Assembly (NCBI GenBank): GCA_023433985.1
Contig: JAEYTN010000254.1
Location: 1-8,701, forward strand
DNA: 8,701 nt
Direction: 5' to 3'
DNA from: Pseudomonadota bacterium
GTDB lineage: Bacteria; Pseudomonadota; Alphaproteobacteria; Rhizobiales; Devosiaceae
The notes beneath the pieces were generated by a model, which was not told where the DNA came from, made no database searches, and was given only the letters and a program-made list of their open reading frames with translations. The position numbers were made by a program, and so were the translations under genes. Each line of letters opens with the position of its first letter. Positions within the stretch are counted from its first letter, which is position 1. Of this stretch, positions 1-8,701 are shown one piece after another.

Positions 1-354
1 CACCGCTTCGCCGATCCCGCCCGCTTCGCCATGGCGCATGGCGGCAAGGACGCCCACCCCTTCCCGGTGCCGCTGAAGGTCTACGACCAGACCATCAACG
101 TCCTCAAGTCCGCCGTCACCAAAGCCAGGCTCGGCCGCGAGGACGAGATGAGCGCCATCAAGCGCCTCGACGCCCAGGCCCGCGCCCTCGAAGCCACCGC
201 CCGGGGCCCGAGCCTCGACGCTTTCATCGCCGAAGAACGCCGCCGCTCCCACGAATACGGCGGCCGCACCGTCTTCGGCTGGGCCCAGCCCCCGCCCGAC
301 GAGCAGGCCACTGGTGATCCTCCCCTGCGAAGCGGGGGAGGGGGACCGGCGTAG
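1..354 (+). CDS. DUF763 domain protein, C-terminal part (5' end outside window)
   Basis: The frame is open from base 1 (HRFADPARFA before the first ATG at 31), so this is the 3' end of a longer gene and the ATG at 31 is not its start. The segment AHGGKDAHPFPVPLKVYDQT, followed by a helical stretch with LGREDEM and AIKRLDAQARALE, matches from memory the conserved C-terminal block of the DUF763 family, found in archaea and bacteria and of unknown biochemical function. No function can be read from this fragment. The last 13 or so residues (GDPPLRSGGGGPA) are low-complexity Gly/Pro and are encoded by a palindromic intergenic repeat that also supplies the TAG stop, so the native C-terminus probably lay near the preceding FGWAQPPPDEQ. 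It lies on the same strand as the following transporter genes, but a 114-bp gap holding the rest of the repeat separates them; a functional link is not supported. The family call is fairly sure. Confidence 0.72.
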   Translation, partial: HRFADPARFAMAHGGKDAHPFPVPLKVYDQTINVLKSAVTKARLGREDEMSAIKRLDAQARALEATARGPSLDAFIAEERRRSHEYGGRTVFGWAQPPPDEQATGDPPLRSGGGGPA

Positions 355-369
355 CCGGTGGAGGGGGCG
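318..369 (+). repeat. GC-rich palindromic repeat, half-unit
   Basis: This holds two small hairpins side by side: one around CCCCTGCGAAGCGGGG, and ACCGGC-GTA-GCCGGT (345-359). It ends in GGTGGAGGGGGCG (357-369). The same 13-base end and the same hairpin-GTA-hairpin design recur in the right arm of the element at 2329-2492, so the two belong to one family of dispersed extragenic palindromes. Here only one arm is present. It overlaps the 3' end of the DUF763 gene and supplies its stop codon. It has no poly-T tail, so it is not a classic intrinsic terminator. Confidence 0.75.
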
Positions 370-401
370 GTACGGGCGCGGCGCTGCTGAAAGCCCGCTA
401 A

Positions 402-417
402 GTGGTCCTATTGCCAC
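402..417. promoter_or_regulatory. Candidate operator: GTGG-N8-CCAC inverted repeat
   Basis: GTGGTCCTATTGCCAC lies 51 bp upstream of the ATPase start, in the 114-bp gap where a promoter for the CUT2 operon would be expected. The outer four bases pair perfectly. The TGGT...CCA form resembles sites bound by FadR/VanR-type GntR regulators, but the centre is not symmetrical and no regulator gene is in view. No convincing -35/-10 pair was found around it. This is a weak candidate. Confidence 0.25.
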
Positions 418-468
418 GCTACCAGCCGCCTGCAACAGTGCCCGTCGCTCGCTTGGGAAAGCTTCGGC

Positions 469-1239
469 ATGTCGACCTTCGAACCGCTCCTCGTCCTCGA
501 CAACATCACCAAGAATTACGGCGCCATCGAAGCGCTGAAGGGCATCAGCTTCACCATCGGCAAGGGCGAAGTGGTCGCTCTCCTCGGCGACAACGGCGCC
601 GGCAAGTCCACCCTGGTGAAGATCATCTCGGGCGGCCTCGAGGCCACCTCGGGCCGCATGCTGTTCGAAGGCCGCGAGTGGCAGGCAAAGTCCCCATCCG
701 AAGCCAAGGCCGCCGGCATCGAAACCGTCTACCAGGACCTTTCGCTCTGCACCAACGTCGACGTCGTCGCGAACTTCTTCATGGGCCGCGAGCTGACACG
801 GCGCATTCTCGGCATCCCGGTGCTCGATGAAAAGCGCATGGAAGCCGTCGTCGCCGAGGCGCTGAAAAACGCCGGCACCCGCATCCCGTCGCTCCGCACC
901 AAGGTCGAGCACCTGTCGGGCGGCCAGCGCCAGGCCATCGAGCTCAACCGCTTCGTCCACTGGGGCGGCAAGCTGGTGCTGCTCGACGAACCCTTCGCCG
1001 CGCTCGGCGTCGAGCAGACGCGCCGCGGCCTCGACATGATCCGCGCCGTCGCCCGCCAGGGCATCGGCGTCGTCATAATCACCCACATCATGCAGCAGGC
1101 CTTCCAGGTCGCCGACCGGATCGTGGTGATCCGCCAGGGCGTCGTGGCGGGCGATGTCGCAGCCAGCGATACGAGCCCCGACGCGGTGGTCCGCATGATC
1201 ACCGGGGAAACCGCCGCCGTAACCGGAACGGCAGCCTGA
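469..1239 (+). CDS. CUT2-type sugar ABC transporter, single-domain ATP-binding protein
   Basis: This cytoplasmic ATPase powers the sugar importer formed with the next two genes. Visible motifs in the 256-residue product are Walker [10 protein letters not shown] (40-48), Q-loop Q89 in VYQDL, signature LSGGQRQ (149-155), Walker B LVLLDEP (169-175) and switch His206 in VVIITH. The Walker B/D-loop region reads [12 protein letters not shown], close to the AALGV form of FrcA/RbsA-type proteins; the residue after DEP is usually Thr and here is Phe. At 256 residues it is half the length of RbsA, which has two fused nucleotide-binding domains, and instead matches the single-domain class typified by rhizobial FrcA. 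The ATG at 469 is chosen because the ABC core begins about ten residues later. A weak GGGA lies about 10 bp upstream of the start. The substrate is unknown; fructose, ribose or a related monosaccharide are possibilities by family only. Confidence 0.93.
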   Translation: MSTFEPLLVLDNITKNYGAIEALKGISFTIGKGEVVALLGDNGAGKSTLVKIISGGLEATSGRMLFEGREWQAKSPSEAKAAGIETVYQDLSLCTNVDVVANFFMGRELTRRILGIPVLDEKRMEAVVAEALKNAGTRIPSLRTKVEHLSGGQRQAIELNRFVHWGGKLVLLDEPFAALGVEQTRRGLDMIRAVARQGIGVVIITHIMQQAFQVADRIVVIRQGVVAGDVAASDTSPDAVVRMITGETAAVTGTAA

Positions 1240-1279
1240 GGGGCGAAAACAGGGAAGTCCGGTAACAGGAGCGAACGAA

Positions 1280-2320
1280 ATGAAGCGAATACTTCTAGCC
1301 GTGTTCGGCGTCGTCGCAGTGGCCATGGCGCTGCTGACGCCGGCATTCGCCCAGACCAAGGGCAAGGTTTATTACCTCGTGCCGACCCTGCTCGACGAGT
1401 TCCAGACGGGCTCCGTCTCCGCCCTCGAAACCTTCCTCGGCCAGGTCGGCTACGAAGTGCAGACGCTCAACGCCGACAACAAGACGGACGTGCAGCAGTC
1501 GCAGATGAACGACGTCATCGCGCTGAAGCCCGCCGCGATCGTCCTCGCCGCCGTCGATTTCAATGCCCTCCAGCCCTCGATCGAGGCCGCCATGGGCGCC
1601 GGCATCCCGGTGGTGGAGTTCGACCGCCAGATCACCTCCACCAGGTCGGCCTTCACCTCGGTCGCCGGCACGATCGAGATCGGCTACATCGCGGCAGAGC
1701 AGGCCGAAAAGCTGCTCACCGCCAAGAACGGCTCGCCCAAGGGCAAGGTTCTGCAGATCCTCGGCGATCCCGGCGATCCCTACACTCTCGACATCCAGAA
1801 GGGCTTCGAGGAGAAGATGGCCGCCTTCCCGGATGTAAAGATCATCTCGCTCCCCGCCATGCAGTGGGAAGCCAGCAATGCCGGCACCATCGCCGCCGAC
1901 CAGCTTGTCGCCAACCCCGACATCGACCTCATCTTCAGCCACGCCGCCCACCTCTCGGTCGCCGTCGTCGCCTCGCTCGAAGCGGCCGGCAAGCAGCCGG
2001 GCGACATCATGCTGATGAGCTCGAACGGCGCCCCCGTCGGTCTCGACCTGATCCGCAAGGGCTGGCTCAACGTCGAGGTCGAGCAGCCGCTCTACGCCCA
2101 GGCCGCCGCCGTCGCCGCGTTCATGGACAAGATCGTGCAGAAGGCCGAAATCGCGCCCGGCGAGTACGATATCATCGGCCTTACCGGCACGGTGACCGAC
2201 GAAGCCTGGGGCCCCAACATCAAGCTCCCCGGCGCCGCCATCGACAAGTCCAACGTCGACGACCCGAAGTTCTGGGGCAACCTCAAGCCCCCGACCGACA
2301 CGGTGAAGTCGATCGAGTAA
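1280..2320 (+). CDS. Periplasmic sugar-binding protein of the CUT2 importer
   Basis: This 346-residue protein has a clear Sec signal peptide: MKR, a hydrophobic core, and AFA before the cleavage point at about residue 24. The mature part has the two-lobe periplasmic-binding-protein fold of the ribose-binding/LacI-like class (Peripla_BP_4). Typical landmarks are the first strand VYYLVPT, then NADNKTD (64-70), [10 protein letters not shown] (85-93), GIPVVEFDR (108-116), the hinge-proximal [15 protein letters not shown] (155-169), and [10 protein letters not shown] (265-274). It captures the sugar in the periplasm and delivers it to the permease encoded next. AGGAG at 1267-1271 with 8-bp spacing supports the ATG at 1280. 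The gap to the ATPase gene is 40 bp, so the two are very likely co-transcribed. The ligand cannot be told from the sequence. The 3' flank is occupied almost at once by the long hairpin repeat. Confidence 0.93.
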   Translation: MKRILLAVFGVVAVAMALLTPAFAQTKGKVYYLVPTLLDEFQTGSVSALETFLGQVGYEVQTLNADNKTDVQQSQMNDVIALKPAAIVLAAVDFNALQPSIEAAMGAGIPVVEFDRQITSTRSAFTSVAGTIEIGYIAAEQAEKLLTAKNGSPKGKVLQILGDPGDPYTLDIQKGFEEKMAAFPDVKIISLPAMQWEASNAGTIAADQLVANPDIDLIFSHAAHLSVAVVASLEAAGKQPGDIMLMSSNGAPVGLDLIRKGWLNVEVEQPLYAQAAAVAAFMDKIVQKAEIAPGEYDIIGLTGTVTDEAWGPNIKLPGAAIDKSNVDDPKFWGNLKPPTDTVKSIE

Positions 2321-2328
2321 GCGTTATA

Positions 2329-2492
2329 GACGCCCCCTCCACCAGCCTGCGCCTGGTCCCCCTCCCCCGCTAAAGCGGTGGAGGAGCACCGCGACCTCAG
2401 TATCTCATCTCGTCAGGAGACGCTGACCTCGGAGGGCTCCTCCACTGTGGCGAAGCCACGGGGACCACGCGTAGCGTGGTGGAGGGGGCGTC
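2329..2492 (+). repeat. Long imperfect hairpin element between binding-protein and permease genes
   Basis: The two ends are perfect 16-base inverted repeats: GACGCCCCCTCCACCA at 2329-2344 and its complement at 2477-2492. Beyond them the arms stay largely complementary over about 56-58 bases (2329-2386 against 2437-2492), enclosing a loop of about 50 bases. Each arm also contains small local hairpins, for example ACCACGC-GTA-GCGTGGT at 2464-2480. The loop holds CGTC-AGGA-GACG at 2411-2422. The right arm is the same type as the half-unit at 318-369. It fills most of the 199 bp between the two genes. No transposase, target duplication or poly-T tract is seen, so this looks like a paired extragenic palindrome rather than an insertion sequence or terminator. 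A role in mRNA processing or stability is inferred from position only. Confidence 0.85.
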
Positions 2493-2519
2493 AAGCCACA
2501 GCCCCAACCAACAGCACCC

Positions 2520-3515
2520 ATGACCCCACGCACCCGCCGCACCCTCGAGTTCACCCTCGACAACCTCGTCTGGCTCATGCTGCTCGTGGTGCTCGCCGCC
2601 TTCTCCGCCTTCATCCCGAACTATTTCCAGCCCGGCATCTTCGCCAACATCATCGAGGCCTCCTCCGTCCTCGGCGTCATGTCGATCGGCCTCGCCCTCG
2701 TCATCATCGCCGGCCACATGGACCTCTCGGTCGAAAGCGTCGCCGCGCTCAGCGCCATGGCGGTCGGCATCGTCTTCTGCACCTCGGGCATCGGCCTTGG
2801 CGTCACCTTCGCGCCCGACTGGCTGGCCGTCCCCGTCTCGCTGCTCATCAGCCTCGCAGTCGGCGCGTCGGTCGGCCTCATCAACGGCTTGCTCATCGTG
2901 AAGCTGAAGATGAACGCCTTCATCGTCACGCTGGCGAGCTACATCTGGGTCCGCGGAATCGTGCTCGCCATCTCGGGCGGCGCCTCGGCGCAGGGCCTCG
3001 CCCCGGCGATCCGCTGGTTCGCCATCCAGCGCCTGCTCGGCCTGCCGCTCACCGCCTGGATCGCCATCCTCTGCTTCGTCGTCTTCTCCTTCGTCATGGC
3101 CAAGACGAAGTTCGGTCGGCACCTGATCATGATCGGCGGCAACCAGAACGCCACCTTCCGCGCCGGCATCAAGGTCGACCGGATGCTGATAACTGCCTTC
3201 GTCCTCGCCGGCGCCATTGCCGCGCTCGCCGGCTGGCTCCTCGCCATCCGCACCTCGGGCGCCACGGCCAACCTCGGCATGGGATTGCTCTTCAACGCCT
3301 TCGCGGCCGTCGTCATCGGTGGCATCAGCCTCAAGGGCGGTATCGGCGCCCTGCCCGGCGTCTATGCCGGTGCCCTGCTCCTCGCGTCGATCAACACCGC
3401 CATCAACCTCATGGGCCTGCCGCCGACGCTGACCCAGCTCATCCACGGTCTCCTCGTCCTCGCCGCCGTCCTGCTCGACACCTTCAAGCAGACCCTGCGC
3501 CAGCGCCTGGCCTAG
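2520..3515 (+). CDS. CUT2-type sugar ABC transporter permease
   Basis: This is an inner-membrane subunit of the importer, 331 residues, of the BPD_transp_2 (RbsC-like) family. The protein is strongly hydrophobic with roughly 8-10 membrane segments after a short basic N-terminus (MTPRTRR). Family landmarks are LVIIAGHMDLSVESV, matching the GGIDLSVGS block of RbsC; GLLIVKLKMNAFIVTLAS; GGNQNATFRAGIKVDR in the cytoplasmic coupling region; and FAAVVIGGISLKGGIGALPG near the end. Only one permease gene is present, which fits homodimeric CUT2 transporters. The start at 2520 is the only reasonable one, because no other start codon lies in frame between the repeat and TM1. It has no recognisable Shine-Dalgarno: the upstream bases are CAACCAACAGCACCC. 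The gene begins only 27 bp after the hairpin element, so its expression relative to the binding protein may be set there. Confidence 0.92.
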   Translation: MTPRTRRTLEFTLDNLVWLMLLVVLAAFSAFIPNYFQPGIFANIIEASSVLGVMSIGLALVIIAGHMDLSVESVAALSAMAVGIVFCTSGIGLGVTFAPDWLAVPVSLLISLAVGASVGLINGLLIVKLKMNAFIVTLASYIWVRGIVLAISGGASAQGLAPAIRWFAIQRLLGLPLTAWIAILCFVVFSFVMAKTKFGRHLIMIGGNQNATFRAGIKVDRMLITAFVLAGAIAALAGWLLAIRTSGATANLGMGLLFNAFAAVVIGGISLKGGIGALPGVYAGALLLASINTAINLMGLPPTLTQLIHGLLVLAAVLLDTFKQTLRQRLA

Positions 3516-3525
3516 CTCGCAGGAC

Positions 3526-5629
<2,104 letters not shown>

Positions 5630-5632
5630 CGG

Positions 5633-6475
5633 TCAATCCATGGCCGTCGCCGTCAGCCCGGCGATCACATGCTTCTGCAGGAAGAAATAGAGGAGCAGCA
5701 CCGGCACCGTCGTCATGGTCAACGCCGCGAACACCAGCGAGTAGTCGGTGCTGTGGTAGCCGTAGAAGCGGATCAGCCCCACCGGCAGCGTCCGCTTGTC
5801 CTCGTCGACAATGAACAGCAGCGCGAACAGCAGCTCGTTCCAGATGTTGATCGTGTTGAGCACGATCATCGTCAGCATCGCCGGCCACACCATCGGCACC
5901 GACACGCGCCAGAAGATTTGCCAGGTGTTCGCCCCGTCGATCTTCGCCGCCTCCTCCATCTCGGGCCGTACCGAGTTGAAATAGGCGCGCATCAGGAACA
6001 CCGTCAGCGACAGCGACCACGCCGCGCCCGGCAGGATCAGCGCCCACGGCGTGTTGAGCAGCCCCAGCGCCTTGAGCTCGGTGAACAACGGGATCGCCAC
6101 CGTGGGCGGGGGCAACAGCAGCCCGATCAGCAGCATGCGGTAGTAGAGCCGCCGCCCCGGAAACTCGAGCCGCGAGAACCCGAACGCCGCCGCCGTCGCA
6201 AACCCGACGCAGATCGTCACCGCCACGAAGGTGACGAGCAGCGAGTTGAGGTAGAGCTGCCCGAGCCCGCCCACGTCCCAGGCCTCGATGAAGTTCTCCC
6301 ACCGCCACACCGCCGGCAGCGCGAACGGCGTCCGGAAGATTTCGCGGTTCGATTTGAATGCCGAGAGCACCATCCAGACGGTCGGATAGAACATGACCAG
6401 CACCAGCCCGCCGCCGATCGCGAACTGCACCCACTCGCCGGCGCTCCGCCGCCTTCGCCTAGAAACGAGCGACAC
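5633..6475 (-). CDS. CUT1 sugar ABC transporter permease, MalG/UgpE type
   Basis: This 280-residue inner-membrane protein has about six membrane segments and a basic N-terminus (SRRRRR at 5-10). The cytoplasmic EAA loop that docks on the ATPase reads EEAAKIDGANTWQIFWRVSVP (174-194), the CUT1 form with the conserved Gly. Other family marks are the stretch FKSNREIF after TM1, the periplasmic segment with LRMLLIG-like LLPPPTVAIPLF, and the C-terminal FLQKHVIAGLTATAMD, close to the QKYFVRGLTAGAVKG end of MalG-type proteins. It pairs with the MalF-type permease encoded upstream, overlapping that gene by 17 bp, and is followed after 3 bp by the GH84 gene. Such tight junctions imply one transcript and coupled translation. 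The substrate is inferred, from the downstream hydrolase only, to be a GlcNAc-containing glycoside or oligosaccharide. Confidence 0.93.
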   Translation of the reverse strand: MSLVSRRRRRSAGEWVQFAIGGGLVLVMFYPTVWMVLSAFKSNREIFRTPFALPAVWRWENFIEAWDVGGLGQLYLNSLLVTFVAVTICVGFATAAAFGFSRLEFPGRRLYYRMLLIGLLLPPPTVAIPLFTELKALGLLNTPWALILPGAAWSLSLTVFLMRAYFNSVRPEMEEAAKIDGANTWQIFWRVSVPMVWPAMLTMIVLNTINIWNELLFALLFIVDEDKRTLPVGLIRFYGYHSTDYSLVFAALTMTTVPVLLLYFFLQKHVIAGLTATAMD

Positions 6476-7361
6476 TGGCGCGTTCCGAAAACCGCAGGTA
6501 GGCGAGCGACACGGCGATCACCACGATCATCAGGATCACCGTGAGCGCGATGCCGTAGCTGAGCTGGTTCTTGTCGAAGGCCTGCTTCATGATCCAGGTC
6601 GCCGGCACCTCCGTGGCCGAGAACGGCCCGCCATTGGTCATGGTGAAGAACAGGTCGAACCCGGCGAACCCACCGGTAATCGCGATCAGCACCGCCACGA
6701 GGAAGTTGGACCTGAGCAGTGGCAGCGTGATCGAGAAGAATTGCCGGAACGGCCCGGCCCCGTCGAGCGTCGCCGCCTCGTAGAGGTTGCGCGGAATGCG
6801 CCTGAGCGCCGCAAAGAAGATCACCATGTAGAAGCCGGAATACTTCCAGCCCGAAACGATGATGATGGCGATGAGCGCCGTCCCCGGCTGGCTGAGCCAC
6901 GGCTGCGCCAGGTCCCCTGCCCCCAGCGCCTTCAGCACCGAGTTGAGCAGCCCCGACCGGTAATCGAGCACAAAGGCCCAGAGCACGCCCGCCGCCGACA
7001 TGCTCAGCACCACGGGCGAAAAGAAGAACCCGCGCATCAGCGCAAAGCCCGGCCGGTCGGAGTTGAGCAGCACCGCCACCACCAGCCCGAAGCTCACCTC
7101 GAACACCAGTGTGCCGAGAATGTAGATCACCACGTGCACATAGCTCATCAGGTGCACGCTGTCGGCAAACGCCCGCTCGAAATTGGCGAGCCCCACCCAG
7201 ACCGGGGCAGTGAACCCGTCCCAGCGTGTGAAGGCGTAGTAGAAGGCCGAAACCATCGGAAACAGCACGAAGCCAGCGAACAGCAGCATTGCCGGCGCCA
7301 CGAACAGCGCGTTCATTGCCCCGGACGACACCGGCGCCGTACGGTCTTCGCCCCCCGCCAA
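6459..7361 (-). CDS. CUT1 sugar ABC transporter permease, MalF/UgpA type (probable TTG start)
   Basis: A 300-residue membrane protein with about six segments and the EAA loop YEAATLDGAGPFRQFFSITLP (194-214). It also has FTMTNGGP (239-246), typical of MalF-like CUT1 subunits, just before the last membrane segments. It forms the translocation channel with the MalG-type protein, whose gene it overlaps by 17 bp. The start is uncertain. The frame opens with TTG at 7361, well placed 8 bp after AAGGGG. An ATG at 7316 (MNALFVAPA) is possible but would begin almost directly in TM1 and has only a poor upstream GGGG at 3-bp spacing. A GTG at 7331 lies between them. The TTG is preferred because of its ribosome site and because these permeases usually have a short cytoplasmic lead. 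The gap to the binding-protein stop is 12 bp. Confidence 0.9.
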   Translation of the reverse strand: MAGGEDRTAPVSSGAMNALFVAPAMLLFAGFVLFPMVSAFYYAFTRWDGFTAPVWVGLANFERAFADSVHLMSYVHVVIYILGTLVFEVSFGLVVAVLLNSDRPGFALMRGFFFSPVVLSMSAAGVLWAFVLDYRSGLLNSVLKALGAGDLAQPWLSQPGTALIAIIIVSGWKYSGFYMVIFFAALRRIPRNLYEAATLDGAGPFRQFFSITLPLLRSNFLVAVLIAITGGFAGFDLFFTMTNGGPFSATEVPATWIMKQAFDKNQLSYGIALTVILMIVVIAVSLAYLRFSERASVARF

Positions 7362-7369
7362 CCGCGCAG

Positions 7370-7375
7370 CCCCTT
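7370..7375 (-). promoter_or_regulatory. Ribosome binding site deciding the TTG start of the MalF-type gene
   Basis: On the minus strand AAGGGG runs directly out of the TAA stop of the binding-protein gene, 8 bases before TTG 7361. The same AAGGGG core lies 6 bases before the binding-protein ATG, which supports its use as a real Shine-Dalgarno sequence in this operon. Confidence 0.55.
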
Positions 7376-8639
7376 ACTGCTTGCCGATGACGGCGACCGT
7401 CTCGTCGAGCCAGGCCAGCGCGTCCTTGGGCGATTTCTCGCCCGTCGCGACATAGGCGGCAGCCTGGTAGTAGGCCTCGGCCACCGGCACCGGATAGGTG
7501 GTGTCGGGCGGCGGCACCATTGCCGGCGCCTCGGCCAGCATCACCGCCATCGCCTTGGTCGCCGGGTCGAGATTGGCCGCCTCGTTCACCCCCCTCACCG
7601 GGCTGAGCGAACCGGATTCCGCCCGTCGGATCTGGTTGTCGTAGTTCGTGTAGAACTTCAGGAACTTGATTGCCTCGTCCGGGTGCGCGGCCTTGGCATG
7701 CACGATGAAGCCCGTCACCGTGCCGATCACGCTATGCGCCAATGGATGCGCCGGGTCGATCACCGGCGTATCGAACTGCGCGTAGTGGAATTCGTCGCCT
7801 CCCATCTCCTGCGCCGTGCCGATCAGCCAGGAGCCGATCGGGTGCATCGCCGCGGCCCCTTCGATGAAGGTCGCCATCGCCGGATCGGCGCCCAGCCCCT
7901 GCATGTCCTTGTTGAACGCGCCGATGTCGTGCAGCTGCTGGATGTAGCCCAGGGCCTTCTCGAACCCCGGCGTCGAGAACTTGCCCTCCTGCGCGAACGC
8001 GGCGGCATACTCCTCGGGGGGCACCACCTTGGCGGCGATGTGCGAGGCCCAGTTGCCGAACGGCCAGAGCTCGTTGTTGCCCTCGATGATCGGCGTCTCG
8101 CCGGCTTCCACCAGCTTGCCGATCACGGCGACGAACTCGTCCCAGGTGGCGGGCGGCTCGATCCCGATCTCATCGAAGATGTCCGTGTTGTACCAGATGG
8201 TGTTGGTCACATCGAGCGAGGTGGGCACCATGTAGGGCTTGCCGCCCGACATCGTCCCCGCGCCCTCCGTCCACACCGACGGTACGAACGTATCGCCCCA
8301 CCCGTCCGACTTCAGCGCCTCGGTCAGGTCCATGGCGTATCCGGCTTCGGCGTCCCGCTTCACCGGAAAGCCTGCCCACTGGAAGTAGATATCGGGGACA
8401 TCGGTCCCCTGCAGCTGGGTGATCAGCCCCGTGTCGGAGTAGATATCGTCGTCATAGGGGATCTGCTTGACCTTGATGTCGGGATTGGCTGCCTCGAAAT
8501 CGGCGACAATCTGGTCCAGCACTTCCTTCTCTGTGCCACCGGTGGTGGCATGGGTAATGCGGATTTCCACCTGTGCGAAGGCCGTCGTCGACATCAGCGC
8601 CGCAGCCATCGCCAGAAGTGTCAACTTCAATGCACGCAT
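7374..8639 (-). CDS. Extracellular solute-binding protein family 1 (CUT1 sugar importer)
   Basis: First gene of the minus-strand operon; 421 residues. The N-terminus is a Sec signal peptide (MRALKLTLLAMAAAL...) with AFA before the likely cleavage at residue 22. The mature protein begins VEIRITHATTGG and has the family-1 pattern seen in MalE/UgpB-like proteins: FEAANPDIKVKQIPYDDD, a VPDIYFQWAG strand, PYMVPTSLDVTNTIWYNTDIF followed by PPATWDEF, and AAAMHPIGSWL late in the second lobe. It should capture an oligosaccharide or glycoside in the periplasm for the two permeases encoded downstream. AAGGGG at 8646-8651, 6 bp before the ATG, supports the start. The ligand is not readable from sequence; the GH84 gene in the same operon suggests a beta-GlcNAc compound. 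No ATP-binding gene follows, so the ATPase is encoded outside the window or shared. Confidence 0.94.
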   Translation of the reverse strand: MRALKLTLLAMAAALMSTTAFAQVEIRITHATTGGTEKEVLDQIVADFEAANPDIKVKQIPYDDDIYSDTGLITQLQGTDVPDIYFQWAGFPVKRDAEAGYAMDLTEALKSDGWGDTFVPSVWTEGAGTMSGGKPYMVPTSLDVTNTIWYNTDIFDEIGIEPPATWDEFVAVIGKLVEAGETPIIEGNNELWPFGNWASHIAAKVVPPEEYAAAFAQEGKFSTPGFEKALGYIQQLHDIGAFNKDMQGLGADPAMATFIEGAAAMHPIGSWLIGTAQEMGGDEFHYAQFDTPVIDPAHPLAHSVIGTVTGFIVHAKAAHPDEAIKFLKFYTNYDNQIRRAESGSLSPVRGVNEAANLDPATKAMAVMLAEAPAMVPPPDTTYPVPVAEAYYQAAAYVATGEKSPKDALAWLDETVAVIGKQ

Positions 8640-8701
8640 CTTCCACCCCTTGCTTGACGAGAAAATCTCTGTTTTCCACTGGTATGTTATTGGTTTACGG
8701 T
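8640..8701 (-). promoter_or_regulatory. Leader and possible operator region of the CUT1-GH84-GNAT operon
   Basis: This 62-bp stretch is AT-richer than the rest of the window, as expected for a promoter. It holds the AAGGGG ribosome site (8646-8651), a short inverted repeat GAGA-AAA-TCTC (8659-8669), and two TGGT-starting heptamers in direct repeat on the plus strand, TGGTATG at 8680 and TGGTTTA at 8691, spaced 11 bp apart (one helical turn). No clear -35/-10 pair for the minus strand is visible and the upstream part is cut by the window edge. The regulatory reading is therefore a suggestion. Confidence 0.35.

Noticed and set aside
318..369. Intrinsic terminator of the DUF763 gene
   Set aside because: The hairpins are GC-rich but no T-run follows, and the same unit recurs as a dispersed repeat at 2437-2492.
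2329..2492. CRISPR array or insertion sequence
   Set aside because: There are only two inverted arms, no series of spacers, no transposase and no target-site duplication.
8654..8688. Plus-strand promoter TTGACG...TATGTT reading out of the window
   Set aside because: The spacing between the two boxes is 23 bp, too long for a sigma-70-type promoter.

Overview
The window looks like a chromosomal piece of a GC-rich alphaproteobacterium, most likely in the Hyphomicrobiales (Devosia or rhizobia-like). This rests on the strong C/G third-position bias, the two kinds of tightly packed sugar ABC-transporter operon, and GC-rich palindromic intergenic repeats (GGTGGAGGGGGCG cores) of a type I associate with that order. 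The genus is an inference and was not tested.

Plus strand, left to right: the 3' end of a DUF763-family gene (1-354), whose last codons and stop lie in a palindromic repeat; then a CUT2-type (ribose/fructose-like) monosaccharide importer made of a single-domain ATPase (469-1239), a periplasmic binding protein (1280-2320) and a 10-TM-class permease (2520-3515). A long imperfect hairpin element of about 164 bp (2329-2492) separates the binding-protein and permease genes.

Minus strand, read right to left from 8701: a leader (8640-8701), then a compact five-gene operon. It holds a family-1 solute-binding protein (8639-7374), two CUT1 permeases (7361-6459 and 6475-5633), a cytoplasmic family-84 glycoside hydrolase of the O-GlcNAcase type (5629-4148), and a GNAT acetyltransferase (4158-3526). 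All junctions are overlaps or gaps of at most 12 bp. No ATPase for this importer is present in the window. The two operons converge with only 10 bp between stop codons.

The most interesting part is the last gene pair. The hydrolase carries the catalytic domain plus a helical stalk of animal O-GlcNAcase (OGA). The overlapping GNAT gene matches the C-terminal pseudo-acetyltransferase domain of the same human protein. The whole architecture of human OGA is therefore laid out colinearly as two overlapping bacterial genes, cut at the stalk/acetyltransferase boundary and co-transcribed with a sugar importer. The likely role is import of a beta-GlcNAc-containing compound followed by cytoplasmic removal of GlcNAc. 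The job of the acetyltransferase is unknown.
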